This document shows, piece by piece, positions 1-10,193 of a DNA stretch of 64,000 bases. Under the pieces are notes generated by a model. That model saw nothing but the letters and a program-made list of their open reading frames with translations. It made no database searches and was not told the origin of the DNA. This DNA comes from Thalassobacterium maritimum (GTDB lineage: Bacteria > Verrucomicrobiota > Verrucomicrobiia > Opitutales > Coraliomargaritaceae): the NCBI RefSeq assembly GCF_031127805.1, contig NZ_JARXHW010000024.1, positions 6,544 to 70,543 on the forward strand, given 5' to 3'. Both the position numbers and the translations under genes were made by a program. Positions within the stretch are counted from its first letter, which is position 1. The number at the start of each line of letters is the position of its first letter.

Positions 1-1256
1 AGCGCTTCTTCCATCTTCGCTTCGTCGTTGTAATGAATCATCATCAATGGCTCACCTTGTTTGACCTGCGTGCCAACCTTCTTGATTTCGGAAACTCCAA
101 CCGCGGGGTCGTATTTACCGTTCTTACGCATGGCTAGTTTCGCCACGCCTTCTGCAATCAATCCGGCATTAATGGTGTGCACATAGCCGCGCTTAGGCGC
201 AGGCAATTTACGCACATGCTTTGCAGTCGGGAATTTCTCTGGATCGTCGATCACGGATGTATCGCCTCCCTGTGCGGCCACCATATCCTTAAATTTCTGC
301 AGAGCGGAACCATCCTTAAGGTGACGTTGCACCGTCTGCTTAGCAGACAGCGTGGAACCAGCGACACCTGCAAGACGCACGATTTCCATACCGAGCTTAA
401 GCACCAATTCTTGCAAATCTTCCGGACCTTCGCCCTTGAGCAATTGGATTGCTTCCTTGAGTTCCAAGGCGGTGCCAACGGTATCGCCGAGCGGCTGATT
501 CATGTCAGTGACCAATGCCACACAGCGGCGCTTCATCGAGCGGCCGACACGTGTGATGGAGCGCGCGAGTTGCTTGGCTTGCTCGACATCTTTGATGAAG
601 GAGCCGTTGCCCCACTTCACGTCGATCACGAGCCCTTCCGCTCCCTCAGCCAACTTGCGGCTCAGCACACTGCCCGTAATCAAAGGCAAGCTGGGGATGG
701 TGCCCGTCTCGGTGCGCATCTGATACAGGATGCTATCAACGGGTGCGATTTCCGGATCTTGCTTGATAAAGGTGCAGCCCACTTTCTTCAACTGAGCATG
801 GAAGCCCTTGAGGTCGAGCACGGGATCGAAACCAGGGATTGCAGAAAGCTTACTCAGATTGCTGATGATGTATTCCTCATCCACACCATTCATAGTGGGC
901 ATCACGACGCCACATGCAGCTGCAAGCGGAGCCAGCACTAGAGTGGTCTTATCACCCACACCGCCGGTCGAGTATTTGTCGATCTTTGGGCGTGTGATCT
1001 TGGTCAGGTCGATGACCTCACCGGAAAGCATCATTTCTTCAGCAAAGACAGCGGTCTCTTGCGCGGACATGCCTTGGAAATAGACTGCCATCGCGAAGGC
1101 AGCCTGCTGAAATTTCGGCATCTCTTCGTCTAAAATAGAGTCGACGATGAAACGGATTTCTTCGTCGGTGAATTCGCCACCGTCACGCTTCTTTTCAACC
1201 AAATGGCTGAACGAAGGCTTGATGAATTTGCGCGAGCTAATGATCTTTTTTCTCAT
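1..1256 (-). CDS. deoA: Thymidine/pyrimidine-nucleoside phosphorylase family protein, 3' end outside window
   Basis: The family phosphorolyses pyrimidine nucleosides to base plus (deoxy)ribose-1-phosphate in the cytoplasm. About 418 codons are visible; the C-terminus lies beyond the left edge. The N-terminal phosphate-binding stretch KYSTGGVGDKTTL is typical, as are VIDVKWGNGSF, TDMNQPLG and LKGEGPEDL further on. The region that normally reads SGRGLGHTGGTLDKLE is instead NGVDEEYIISNLSKLSAIPG (complement of about 831-890), so the usual substrate-binding signature is missing. The visible end enters the C-terminal lipoyl-like domain. The ATG at 1256 is the only good start. It sits downstream of the gap-pgk-tpiA group on the same strand but behind a terminator. 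The fold assignment is secure; the substrate is not. Confidence 0.82.
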   Translation of the reverse strand, partial: MRKKIISSRKFIKPSFSHLVEKKRDGGEFTDEEIRFIVDSILDEEMPKFQQAAFAMAVYFQGMSAQETAVFAEEMMLSGEVIDLTKITRPKIDKYSTGGVGDKTTLVLAPLAAACGVVMPTMNGVDEEYIISNLSKLSAIPGFDPVLDLKGFHAQLKKVGCTFIKQDPEIAPVDSILYQMRTETGTIPSLPLITGSVLSRKLAEGAEGLVIDVKWGNGSFIKDVEQAKQLARSITRVGRSMKRRCVALVTDMNQPLGDTVGTALELKEAIQLLKGEGPEDLQELVLKLGMEIVRLAGVAGSTLSAKQTVQRHLKDGSALQKFKDMVAAQGGDTSVIDDPEKFPTAKHVRKLPAPKRGYVHTINAGLIAEGVAKLAMRKNGKYDPAVGVSEIKKVGTQVKQGEPLMMIHYNDEAKMEEA

Positions 1257-1397
1257 TTAATGAGTATGTGTCTTCTGTGGATAAAACCGCCCGAGGCGGC
1301 ATAAACCTTTGATTAATGGGCACTAATGAGCCAAATGTCGAGCTTAAAATGAAATTCCTGCGCAACTGACTAGGTCACGGGGCCCCATTTGAACAAC

Positions 1398-1429
1398 AAA
1401 AAAAGCCGGAGGCCTCTCGGCCTCCGGCT
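1398..1429 (-). terminator. Rho-independent terminator after tpiA
   Basis: An 11-bp perfect stem (1404-1414 with 1419-1429) and a 4-base loop are followed on the minus strand by a run of seven T. It lies about 25 bases beyond the tpiA stop codon and ends the gap-pgk-tpiA direction of transcription. Confidence 0.9.
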
Positions 1430-1453
1430 GAATAAACTAGCAAGAATGGACGC

Positions 1454-2233
1454 TTACTTGGAGAGCTTTTGTGCGCTCTCAACAAGAGCTGCAAAAGAGT
1501 TCGCCTTAAGGGCCGCACCGCCGATGAGACCACCGTCGATGTTCTTTTGAGCGAGCAGATCATCTGCATTTTCTGGCTTCATAGAACCACCATAAAGGAT
1601 GCGCACCTTATCCGCAGCTTCTTCGCCGATCAGGCCAGCGAGCATGCAGCGGATTTCAGCGTGCACTTCTTCGGCCATCTCAGGAGTGGCGGTCTTACCA
1701 GTGCCAATCGCCCAGACGGGCTCGTAAGCGATCACAAGTGCGTCCGCAGCATCCGCTTCGACGCCGACCAGTGCACCTTCGAGTTGTGTCTTGATGACTT
1801 CGTTGACCTTGCCGGCCTCACGCTCTTCGAGTGTTTCACCGACACAGACGATGGGCTTCAGGTTGGCAGCAAGTGCAGCGAGTGTCTTCTTGTTGACGAT
1901 CGCATCGGTCTCACCGAAGTATTCGCGGCGCTCGGAGTGTCCAAGGATCACGAAGTTAGTGAAGAGGTGGCGCAGCATTTCAGCTGAGATCTCACCCGTG
2001 TAAGCGCCGGATGCTTCGAAGTGCATGTTTTGTGCACCGAGTTGGATGTTCGAATTGTTCACGACCTGAGAGACAGACTCCAGTGCTGTGAAGGTCGGGC
2101 AGACACAGACCGTAACATCGGTTTGTGCACCAACGAGGCTGACTACGTCTTTAGCGAGCTCTGCGCCTTCGGCAGAATTCAGGTTCATTTTCCAGTTACC
2201 TGCGATCAGGTATTTGCGTGCGGATGTGCTCAT
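1454..2233 (-). CDS. tpiA: Triosephosphate isomerase
   Basis: It interconverts dihydroxyacetone phosphate and glyceraldehyde-3-phosphate in glycolysis. The 259-residue protein has the normal family length. Catalytic residues are visible: N13 and K15 in GNWKMN, H99 in GHSERR, and E171 in AYEPVWAIGTG; the phosphate-binding YGGSMKPEN and GGLIGGAALK follow. It is the last gene of a minus-strand glycolytic cluster, 62 bases after pgk, and is followed by a strong terminator. Identity is certain. Confidence 0.98.
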   Translation of the reverse strand: MSTSARKYLIAGNWKMNLNSAEGAELAKDVVSLVGAQTDVTVCVCPTFTALESVSQVVNNSNIQLGAQNMHFEASGAYTGEISAEMLRHLFTNFVILGHSERREYFGETDAIVNKKTLAALAANLKPIVCVGETLEEREAGKVNEVIKTQLEGALVGVEADAADALVIAYEPVWAIGTGKTATPEMAEEVHAEIRCMLAGLIGEEAADKVRILYGGSMKPENADDLLAQKNIDGGLIGGAALKANSFAALVESAQKLSK

Positions 2234-2243
2234 AATATTGATG

Positions 2244-2291
2244 AATGATGGCGGATTGCGGATTGCGGATGAATAATTAATGATGGCGGAT
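2244..2291. repeat. Short direct repeats in the pgk-tpiA spacer
   Basis: The 13-base sequence AATGATGGCGGAT occurs at 2244-2256 and again at 2279-2291, with GGATTGC repeated in tandem between them. The repeats sit just before tpiA in the transcript. No function is evident; replication slippage is the simplest explanation. Confidence 0.5.
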
Positions 2292-2295
2292 ATGG

Positions 2296-3489
2296 CTAAG
2301 CTTGATCCAGGGCGGTCACGCCGGGAAGCTCTTTACCTTCGAGGAATTCAAGTGAAGCACCACCACCGGTGCTCATGAATGTGACTTGATCGCCGTAACC
2401 AGCCATCTTGATCGCCTTCACCGAGTCGCCACCACCAATGATGGAGCAGGCGTCGGACTCAGCAATCGTCTTAGCGACTGCGAACGTGCCCTTGTTGCAG
2501 GCGTCGATTTCGAAGATACCCATCGGGCCATTCCAAAGAACAGTCTTGGCTTGCTTCACTTCGTTGCTGAAGAGCTCGATACTCTTAGGACCGATGTCGA
2601 CACCTTCCCAACCATCTTCGATGTTACCTTCAAAGAACTGAGTTTCCCCCACAGTGCCGGCACCGAAGTCGAGATCCTTCACCGCGAGGTTATCCACTGG
2701 CAGCAAGAATTTGACGCCCTTTTCCTTAGCCTTGGCCAAAGCAGACTTTGCAGTCTCGATGAAATCAGGCTCGCTGAGCGATTCGCCGACCTTGCGGCCT
2801 TCAGCGAGTGCGAAAGTGTATGCCATGGCGCCACCGATGATAATGGTATCGGCCTTTTCCAGCAGTGCATCGATCACCTTGATCTTATCAGAGACCTTTG
2901 CGCCCCCAAGGATCACAGTCAAGGGACGCTCGGGGTTGGCAGTCTTATCGCCCAAGTAAGCGAGCTCTTTTTCGATCAATAGACCGCACACGCAAGGTGA
3001 GAGGTGCTTCGCAACGCCTGCAGTGGAGGCGTGCGCGCGGTGCGCGGTGCCAAAAGCATCATTGACGAAAGCGTCCGCCAACTTAGCCAGTGCGGCAGCA
3101 AATTCCGGGTCATTCTTTTCTTCCCCCGCATAGAAGCGGACGTTTTCCAACAGCATGACATCGCCGTCGCCCATTTTGGCGACTTCAGCTTCGACTTCTT
3201 CGCCGATGCAGTCTTCGACAAAAGTCACAGGCTGGCCCAGTTGTGTCGCGAGTTCTTCGGCGACAGGTGCGAGTGTGAACTTCGCGTTCTTCTCGCCCTT
3301 GGGACGACCGAGGTGCGATGCCAGGATCACCTTAGCACCCTGCTCGATCAGAAGCTTGATGGTAGGCAGCGCAGCAACGATACGAGAGTCGTCGTTGATT
3401 ACGCCGTCCTTAAGAGGCACATTGAAATCACAGCGAACGAACACGCGTTTGCCAGAGAGATTGACGTCTTTAATGGTTTTTGTGGCCAT
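2296..3489 (-). CDS. pgk: Phosphoglycerate kinase
   Basis: It transfers the acyl phosphate of 1,3-bisphosphoglycerate to ADP in glycolysis. The 397-residue protein has the family's usual length. Seen are the substrate-binding FVRCDFNVPL near the N-terminus, DAFGTAHRAHAS, GGAKVSDK, the NGPMGIFE loop and the nucleotide-binding IGGGDS. The frame stays open upstream to 3768, but that extension runs through non-coding repeats, and homology begins at MATKTIKDVNLSG, so the ATG at 3489 is chosen. It lies between gap (upstream, 299-base spacer) and tpiA (downstream) on one strand. The spacer contains a terminator-like hairpin, so pgk may have its own promoter. Confidence 0.97.
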   Translation of the reverse strand: MATKTIKDVNLSGKRVFVRCDFNVPLKDGVINDDSRIVAALPTIKLLIEQGAKVILASHLGRPKGEKNAKFTLAPVAEELATQLGQPVTFVEDCIGEEVEAEVAKMGDGDVMLLENVRFYAGEEKNDPEFAAALAKLADAFVNDAFGTAHRAHASTAGVAKHLSPCVCGLLIEKELAYLGDKTANPERPLTVILGGAKVSDKIKVIDALLEKADTIIIGGAMAYTFALAEGRKVGESLSEPDFIETAKSALAKAKEKGVKFLLPVDNLAVKDLDFGAGTVGETQFFEGNIEDGWEGVDIGPKSIELFSNEVKQAKTVLWNGPMGIFEIDACNKGTFAVAKTIAESDACSIIGGGDSVKAIKMAGYGDQVTFMSTGGGASLEFLEGKELPGVTALDQA

Positions 3490-3499
3490 AAATATGTGG

Positions 3500-3514
3500 C
3501 GGCGCTTCGCGCCG
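3500..3514 (-). promoter_or_regulatory. Hairpin in the pgk leader
   Basis: CGGCGC-TTC-GCGCCG forms a perfect 6-bp stem that ends 11 bases before the pgk start codon in the transcript. A stem this close to the start could reduce ribosome access, or it may be a small repeat remnant. The palindrome is visible; the function is inference. Confidence 0.35.
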
Positions 3515-3602
3515 AGTAAAAGTGAATGTGAGAGTGATACTGTGGACTGGTTCCGGATATTTGAATATGCCCGCCTGCGCTCTAGGAGCGACGGCGTGGT
3601 CT

Positions 3603-3703
3603 CTTTTTCTTCGCGCCGGTAAACCGTCGAGAAAAAACCCGTCTTACGCTCTGCGAGCTTGGGAGGGTCCTTTTTCTTCGCGCCGGTAAACCGTCGAGAA
3701 AAA
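3603..3703. repeat. 34-bp direct repeat, two copies, between gap and pgk
   Basis: Two identical 34-base copies lie at 3603-3636 and 3670-3703. Each starts CTTTTTCTTCGCGCC and ends GTCGAGAAAAA. Each copy is itself palindromic: the TTTTTCT and AGAAAAA arms enclose CGGT-AA-ACCG. The 33 bases between them include ACGCTCTGCGAGCT, which has a near match at 35.58 kb. The copies lie in the untranslated spacer of the glycolytic cluster. Confidence 0.85.
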
Positions 3704-3753
3704 GAAAGGCCGCCGCAACCAAGAATCCGTATGGGATACCTGCCGCGGCGGCC
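3700..3753 (-). terminator. Possible terminator after gap
   Basis: The arms AGGCCGCCGC and GCGGCGGCCT form a 10-bp GC-rich stem around a long loop. On the minus strand the stem is followed by a T-rich run (TTCTTTTTCT) that belongs to the adjacent 34-bp repeat. It lies just beyond the gap stop codon. The large loop makes it less certain than the tpiA terminator. Confidence 0.5.
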
Positions 3754-3788
3754 TGAAAATTCAATCAATGGTTACCAGAGATCCGGGT

Positions 3789-4814
<1,026 letters not shown>

Positions 4815-4866
4815 ATTATATATGTATGTATTTTTTCAGGTTGAGATAAAATCCGTAAAACTGGCA

Positions 4867-4894
4867 CTTGTATGCAGGTACTTTGCTATGGCAA
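4867..4894 (-). promoter_or_regulatory. Candidate sigma-70 promoter for gap
   Basis: On the minus strand TTGCCA (4889-4894) and TACAAG (4867-4872) are separated by 16 bases, matching the -35 and -10 consensus at five and four of six positions. It lies about 50 bases before the gap start codon. It was found by eye and is not confirmed. Confidence 0.3.
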
Positions 4895-5171
4895 GTGTTA
4901 TTCCGTAGATTCAGTTGAATTGAATTGGAGCGAACATCGCAACTTATCCAAAATCGTCAAGCTATAAGTTAAATTAATCAAAAATGCATATTGGCTAGCC
5001 GTGCAATACCATGAATGCGCTTGACATTAGCAACATTCATGCGATGACTACGCGCATCTACTTCTAGGCGGCAGCAGCCCGAACCTAGACGTCGTGATCC
5101 TCTGTGCATGAGGCACTTACAAAGTGTGTAATCGCTCGAATCAGCCCAATCTCTTGGCACGATTCAGCCTA
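4895..5171. other. Gap-desaturase divergent intergenic region
   Basis: This non-coding spacer separates two divergent genes. It holds an 8-bp perfect inverted repeat, CATGAATG (5010-5017) and CATTCATG (5034-5041), surrounding a TTGACA hexamer at 5021-5026. That arrangement would suit a repressor or activator site for the desaturase gene. No convincing -10 box follows at 17 bases. Nothing else was recognised. Confidence 0.35.
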
Positions 5172-6302
5172 ATGAGCACTACAACCAAAGATTTATTTAT
5201 GAAAATTAAAAACTGGGACATGTTCGCATTTGTCGTCGTCTACCACCTAGCATTGGTAGCGCTATTGCCTGCATTTATCAACGTCTTCTCTTGGAGCGCG
5301 GTGGCGCTCTTCTTAGTCACCTACATCATGGGAGGCATGTCGATCACCGTCGGCTACCACCGCATGTATTCGCACAAAGCTTACTCCGCCAATGCATTCT
5401 TTGAATGGTGTGTGCTCCTCAGCTCCGCATTGGCTTTTGAAATGTCGGCGCTCAAATGGTCACACGACCACCGCGTCCACCACAATCACGTCGATACCGA
5501 CAAGGACCCCTACTCGATCAAAAAGGGCTTCTGGTATGCCCACATTCTGTGGCTATTCGACTATAAGCGCGACTTCGACAAGAGCCTGGTGGCCGACCTC
5601 ATGAAGAACCCACGCGTCATGCTGCAAGACAAACACTATGGCAAATTCCTGCTGGGCGTGAATTTCGCAGTGTTTCTGATTGGCTGGGCGATTACTGGCA
5701 GCGCGCTGGCCTCGTTTTACATGGGCTTTCTAATGCGCATGGCGATGATCCACCACTGCACATGGTTCATCAACTCACTCTGCCACACTTACGGCTCCAA
5801 AACTTATGCCCGTGAACTCAGTGCCGTAGACAATGCGATCCTAGCGACACTCACCTTCGGCGAAGGCTACCACAACTACCACCACGCCTTTGCAGCCGAC
5901 TACCGTAATGGTATCCGCTGGTATCACTTCGACCCCTCGAAGTGGACCATCTGGCTCGCATCTAAGCTCGGCTTAGTTAAGAACTTGCGCGTAATCAACG
6001 AAATCACCGTGCAAAAATCACTGGTCTCCAAGGACAAGAAAATGATCCTCGACCACATCAGCCATGAGATGGACGACTGCGCCGCCGAGCTCAAAGCGAA
6101 GCTCGAAGAGCTCTCAGCCACTTTCGAAGAAAAAGCCGCCGCCCTCATGGCCAAAGCCCGCGAACTCAAAAAAGCCAGTGACGACCAGAAGGAGCACCTG
6201 CAACAAGAGATCAAAGCACTTCGTGCCTCCCTCAAAGAAACTTGGGACGAGTGGGTCGAAGTCACACGCAACGCCGCGAAGCAGTATGAGTTTGCACACT
6301 AA
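5172..6302 (+). CDS. Acyl-CoA/fatty-acid desaturase with C-terminal coiled coil
   Basis: This integral membrane di-iron enzyme introduces a cis double bond into fatty acyl chains. The 376-residue protein has the three histidine boxes: HRMYSH (63-68), HDHRVHH (98-104) and HNYHH (233-237). Two hydrophobic segments lie at about 20-60 and others at 155-190. After the usual end of the family, at about residue 285, comes a highly charged helical tail rich in E, K and A that looks like a coiled coil to about residue 365. The ATG at 5172 is chosen; 5199 is an alternative, and neither has a clear ribosome binding site. It is a single-gene unit with its own terminator. Exact substrate and regiospecificity cannot be read from the sequence. 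Confidence 0.9.
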   Translation: MSTTTKDLFMKIKNWDMFAFVVVYHLALVALLPAFINVFSWSAVALFLVTYIMGGMSITVGYHRMYSHKAYSANAFFEWCVLLSSALAFEMSALKWSHDHRVHHNHVDTDKDPYSIKKGFWYAHILWLFDYKRDFDKSLVADLMKNPRVMLQDKHYGKFLLGVNFAVFLIGWAITGSALASFYMGFLMRMAMIHHCTWFINSLCHTYGSKTYARELSAVDNAILATLTFGEGYHNYHHAFAADYRNGIRWYHFDPSKWTIWLASKLGLVKNLRVINEITVQKSLVSKDKKMILDHISHEMDDCAAELKAKLEELSATFEEKAAALMAKARELKKASDDQKEHLQQEIKALRASLKETWDEWVEVTRNAAKQYEFAH

Positions 6303-6325
6303 ATACTGCGATTAATTAAATTTCA

Positions 6326-6366
6326 AAAAGGCCCGACATGCACATGCATGTCGGGCCTTTTTTTTT
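6326..6366 (+). terminator. Bidirectional terminator between desaturase and GH13 gene
   Basis: A long stem, AAAGGCCCGACATG paired with CATGTCGGGCCTTT, is followed by T on the plus strand and preceded by A. It can therefore end both the desaturase transcript and the convergent GH13 gene. Confidence 0.9.
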
Positions 6367-6373
6367 AGAGCGC

Positions 6374-8803
6374 TTAGACCAACCACAAACCGCAAGTCAG
6401 CGGCGGCAGATTAATACGCGTGGCATCGAGCGGGATACGCGCGGAATCGATGCCCTCCAAGCGAAAACGTTCCTGATCCGCAATCTGCTTGAGCCTTTCT
6501 GGCTGCAAGTCCGCACACTCGATATCGGCATACACCAAGTGGGGGTTGATCGCATAGACCAACTGTGGTGCGTCAACCGAATGGTCTGCGTTAAAGAGCA
6601 CCACTGCCGCACTCGAGCCCTCTGCAAAGAAAAATTTCACGTAATCTTCGCTCATACCACCATCATAGCGCAAGGCCTTGCCCAGGGGCGACAAGCGAAA
6701 GTGAATCCAGTCACGAAAATAGCCATGCGTGCCTGAATACACGTAGCGCCGATTATAATCCAGCGCGTTAATGTCGCCACGCTGATAGGTATTCTCGACC
6801 CCACGCTTCGAGCGCATAAAGTCCTGCCCTTCGGCCAGCATCGGAACCCCCAATGAAGCAAAGAGCAACGAAGCCATCAGATGTGTCCGGCGGCGATCCA
6901 GGAGCGTGGGGTCCGTGCCATCCCCTTTCGGGCGCTCGGTAATGCGGTCAATCCAGCAGTGGTCATCGTGCGATTCCGTATAATTAATCGTCTGCGCAAC
7001 GAAGCGCGTCGTGCCAGGCGAGCCCGCCACGAAATGGCGAATAATATCCTGACTGCCCTCCCCCTTCACGTACTTGGCGATACACTCGCGAAAGCCATCG
7101 TTCCAAGAGGCAAAGCCCGTTTCCTTAAGCTCCTCTTGAATGTGCCCACGGAAGCTCCACGGCTCCGCGATTAAAATCAAAGAAGGCTTCACTTTCTTGA
7201 GTTCGATCTCAATTTCGCGCAAGACCTCGATGCCAATTAACTCCGCGAGATCGAAGCGGAAGCCGTCCACATCGTAGGCCTCCACCAAGTGCTTCAAACT
7301 ATCGATGATCAAGCGACGCCCCATCGCCGTATCGCAACGAAGATCGTTACCGCAACCGCTCCAGTTCATCAAGTCATTCCCCTGGTCCAGGTGAAAGTAG
7401 TAGAACTTATCAATAAAGAGCAGATGATTCGGCTCCCCCACATGGTTATAAACCACGTCGAGAATCACCGCTAGATCCTGCCGGTGAAAGTCCTCGACCA
7501 ATCCACGAAACTCTTCGATTTGCGAAGCCTTTTCAGGCTCTGCGGCGTAGCTGCTCTCCGGCGAGAAGTAGTTCACCGTCATGTAGCCCCAGTGGTAATC
7601 CTGCGGCTGTTCATTATCAAATTCCTGAATCGGTTGTAGCTCCACAGCATTGACTCCGATTTCCTTCAAATAGGAGCCCTCTGCCTGCAGCCATTTGCGC
7701 AAGCCCGCATAGCCCGAACGTTCTTGAGCCGTCAATTCAATCGGCGCATGCGCCGCCAAATCGCGCACGTGACCTTCGAGTATCACAAGATCGTGCCAAG
7801 ACGGTGGCGTAAAAGGGGCACTCACCTTAGGCATGCGCTCCGGTGCCACCACGATACCTGGGCCACGTCGTCCCAAGCAAGCCTTCGCGTATGGGTCCAG
7901 CACTGCAAAATTCGGATCAAAGTGCGAAGTCCCCTCCACACTCAAACCTCCCACCCGATAGCTGTAGTAATATCCGTCCAGATTCCGATCCACGACCAGT
8001 GACCAAGTGCAACCATCCAAGCAGCCCATCGAATACAGCTGCGCATCGCTCCCATCGGCCAACTTGCCATAACTCACCTTCACCGAAGTTGCTCGAGGTG
8101 CAAACAAGCGAAAAGTTGTTTGGTCGCCCTCCACCAGTGCCCCCAGCTCAAGATCTGTCTTCGCAGCAGTCAAAAACTGCGTATGTGGCAACTCATGCAC
8201 TTCCTGCTCATCCGCCGAACGCCATATAATCTTCTCATTGCCGATCGGCTCATAGCCTACAGGTGTATGAAAGCGAAAGATGTGATTCCCCGTCTGCTCC
8301 GGCTGAAAAAGGAAGTTTGAAACGCCATCCCGCTCCATGCGATTCGGCGCACTATCCGGTACGTCCAGCCAGACCTCATGATCTGTCACAAACTTAAAGG
8401 CAAAAGCCTTGCCCGAGGGAATCAACTTCAACGGAACTCGCAACTCGTAGACTGTCTCCGCGGCGTCATCTACAGGCTTCAATTCCCACTGCGATTGCCC
8501 CACCGCTTTGCCCCATTGATTAAAGTCTGCCCCCAGGAATACTCGCACCTTACGATCCAGAAGCTGCGGGTATCGACTCGAACGAAGCGTAAAGACCCAA
8601 CTGTTCTTTCGTCGGTAATAACGGCAATAGCGCCCACACTCCTCTGGCGACAAACGCTCCACCTTCGCAAAGGGCTGCTCTTTCGGCCCCAACAACAGAG
8701 GCGGTAAAGTCGTCGTACTCGGCCAATTAGCGGAAAGGATCACTAAGCCCGAGTCCCGTGATTCCCAAAATGCATTCGCGATCTTTTGCGTCTTCTTACC
8801 CAT
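6374..8803 (-). CDS. GH13 family pullulanase/debranching-type glycosidase
   Basis: This is probably a cytoplasmic alpha-1,6-acting glucan hydrolase of glycogen or maltodextrin metabolism. The 809-residue protein carries two N-terminal CBM48/E-set-like modules (about 80-180 and 220-310, each with a FAPRA- or FLGADF-type strand pattern). A GH13 barrel follows, with DVVYNH (449-454), GFRFDLAEL with nucleophile D518, LIAEPW with acid/base E547, and NYTESHDDH carrying the transition-state Asp. No signal peptide is visible. The frame opens from a TTG at 8824, but the ATG at 8803 (MGKKTQ) is preferred. It converges on the desaturase across a shared terminator. Glycogen-debranching GlgX and type I pullulanase are both possible. 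Confidence 0.88.
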   Translation of the reverse strand: MGKKTQKIANAFWESRDSGLVILSANWPSTTTLPPLLLGPKEQPFAKVERLSPEECGRYCRYYRRKNSWVFTLRSSRYPQLLDRKVRVFLGADFNQWGKAVGQSQWELKPVDDAAETVYELRVPLKLIPSGKAFAFKFVTDHEVWLDVPDSAPNRMERDGVSNFLFQPEQTGNHIFRFHTPVGYEPIGNEKIIWRSADEQEVHELPHTQFLTAAKTDLELGALVEGDQTTFRLFAPRATSVKVSYGKLADGSDAQLYSMGCLDGCTWSLVVDRNLDGYYYSYRVGGLSVEGTSHFDPNFAVLDPYAKACLGRRGPGIVVAPERMPKVSAPFTPPSWHDLVILEGHVRDLAAHAPIELTAQERSGYAGLRKWLQAEGSYLKEIGVNAVELQPIQEFDNEQPQDYHWGYMTVNYFSPESSYAAEPEKASQIEEFRGLVEDFHRQDLAVILDVVYNHVGEPNHLLFIDKFYYFHLDQGNDLMNWSGCGNDLRCDTAMGRRLIIDSLKHLVEAYDVDGFRFDLAELIGIEVLREIEIELKKVKPSLILIAEPWSFRGHIQEELKETGFASWNDGFRECIAKYVKGEGSQDIIRHFVAGSPGTTRFVAQTINYTESHDDHCWIDRITERPKGDGTDPTLLDRRRTHLMASLLFASLGVPMLAEGQDFMRSKRGVENTYQRGDINALDYNRRYVYSGTHGYFRDWIHFRLSPLGKALRYDGGMSEDYVKFFFAEGSSAAVVLFNADHSVDAPQLVYAINPHLVYADIECADLQPERLKQIADQERFRLEGIDSARIPLDATRINLPPLTCGLWLV

Positions 8804-8928
8804 AGCGTCCTCTATTGTCTGCAAGAGACCCTAGCAAGCGCAATACCCATTAACAAAGAAGTAGCAGAATTCCATCAGTCACCTCAGTAATTGACGCCAT
8901 CCAATTCTAGCACTTACTTAGGCCGCTT

Positions 8929-9995
<1,067 letters not shown>

Positions 9996-9999
<4 letters not shown>

Positions 10000-10193
10000 C
10001 CCTCATGAAACAACACCCCCCATTTGTATGGCCCGATGGGCAAAGATGCGCAGTCACCTTGAGCTACGATGATGCCCTCCCAGTGCACCATGAGCTCGTT
10101 GCCCCTCAACTGAGCGCGCGCGGCCTGAGGCATGCTTTTATATCTGCGCCAGCCCCAACTTCACCGAAACCGTCCTCACCACTACCCGCGTAA
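9996..10193 (+). pseudogene. Remnant of a polysaccharide deacetylase gene
   Basis: The first part reads WPDGQRCAVTLSYDDALPVHHELVAPQL, cited here as WPDG...SYDD...VAPQL, which is the N-terminal metal-binding strand of NodB-like deacetylases. At about 10135-10140 the frame breaks. Reading one base earlier gives FYICASPNFTETVL, which continues the family's GLRATFY... pattern, so one T appears to be lost from a T run. The match ends at about 10185, where the convergent DUF2126 gene begins. The gene is thus both frameshifted and truncated. Its ATGA overlap with mnmA shows its former operon position. Confidence 0.7.

Noticed and set aside
3603..3703. Possible CRISPR array at the 34-bp repeats
   Set aside because: Only two copies, one 33-base interval, and no cas genes in the window.
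3490..3768. N-terminal extension of pgk
   Set aside because: The extension crosses two 34-bp repeats and has no similarity to phosphoglycerate kinase, whose first residues lie at 3489.
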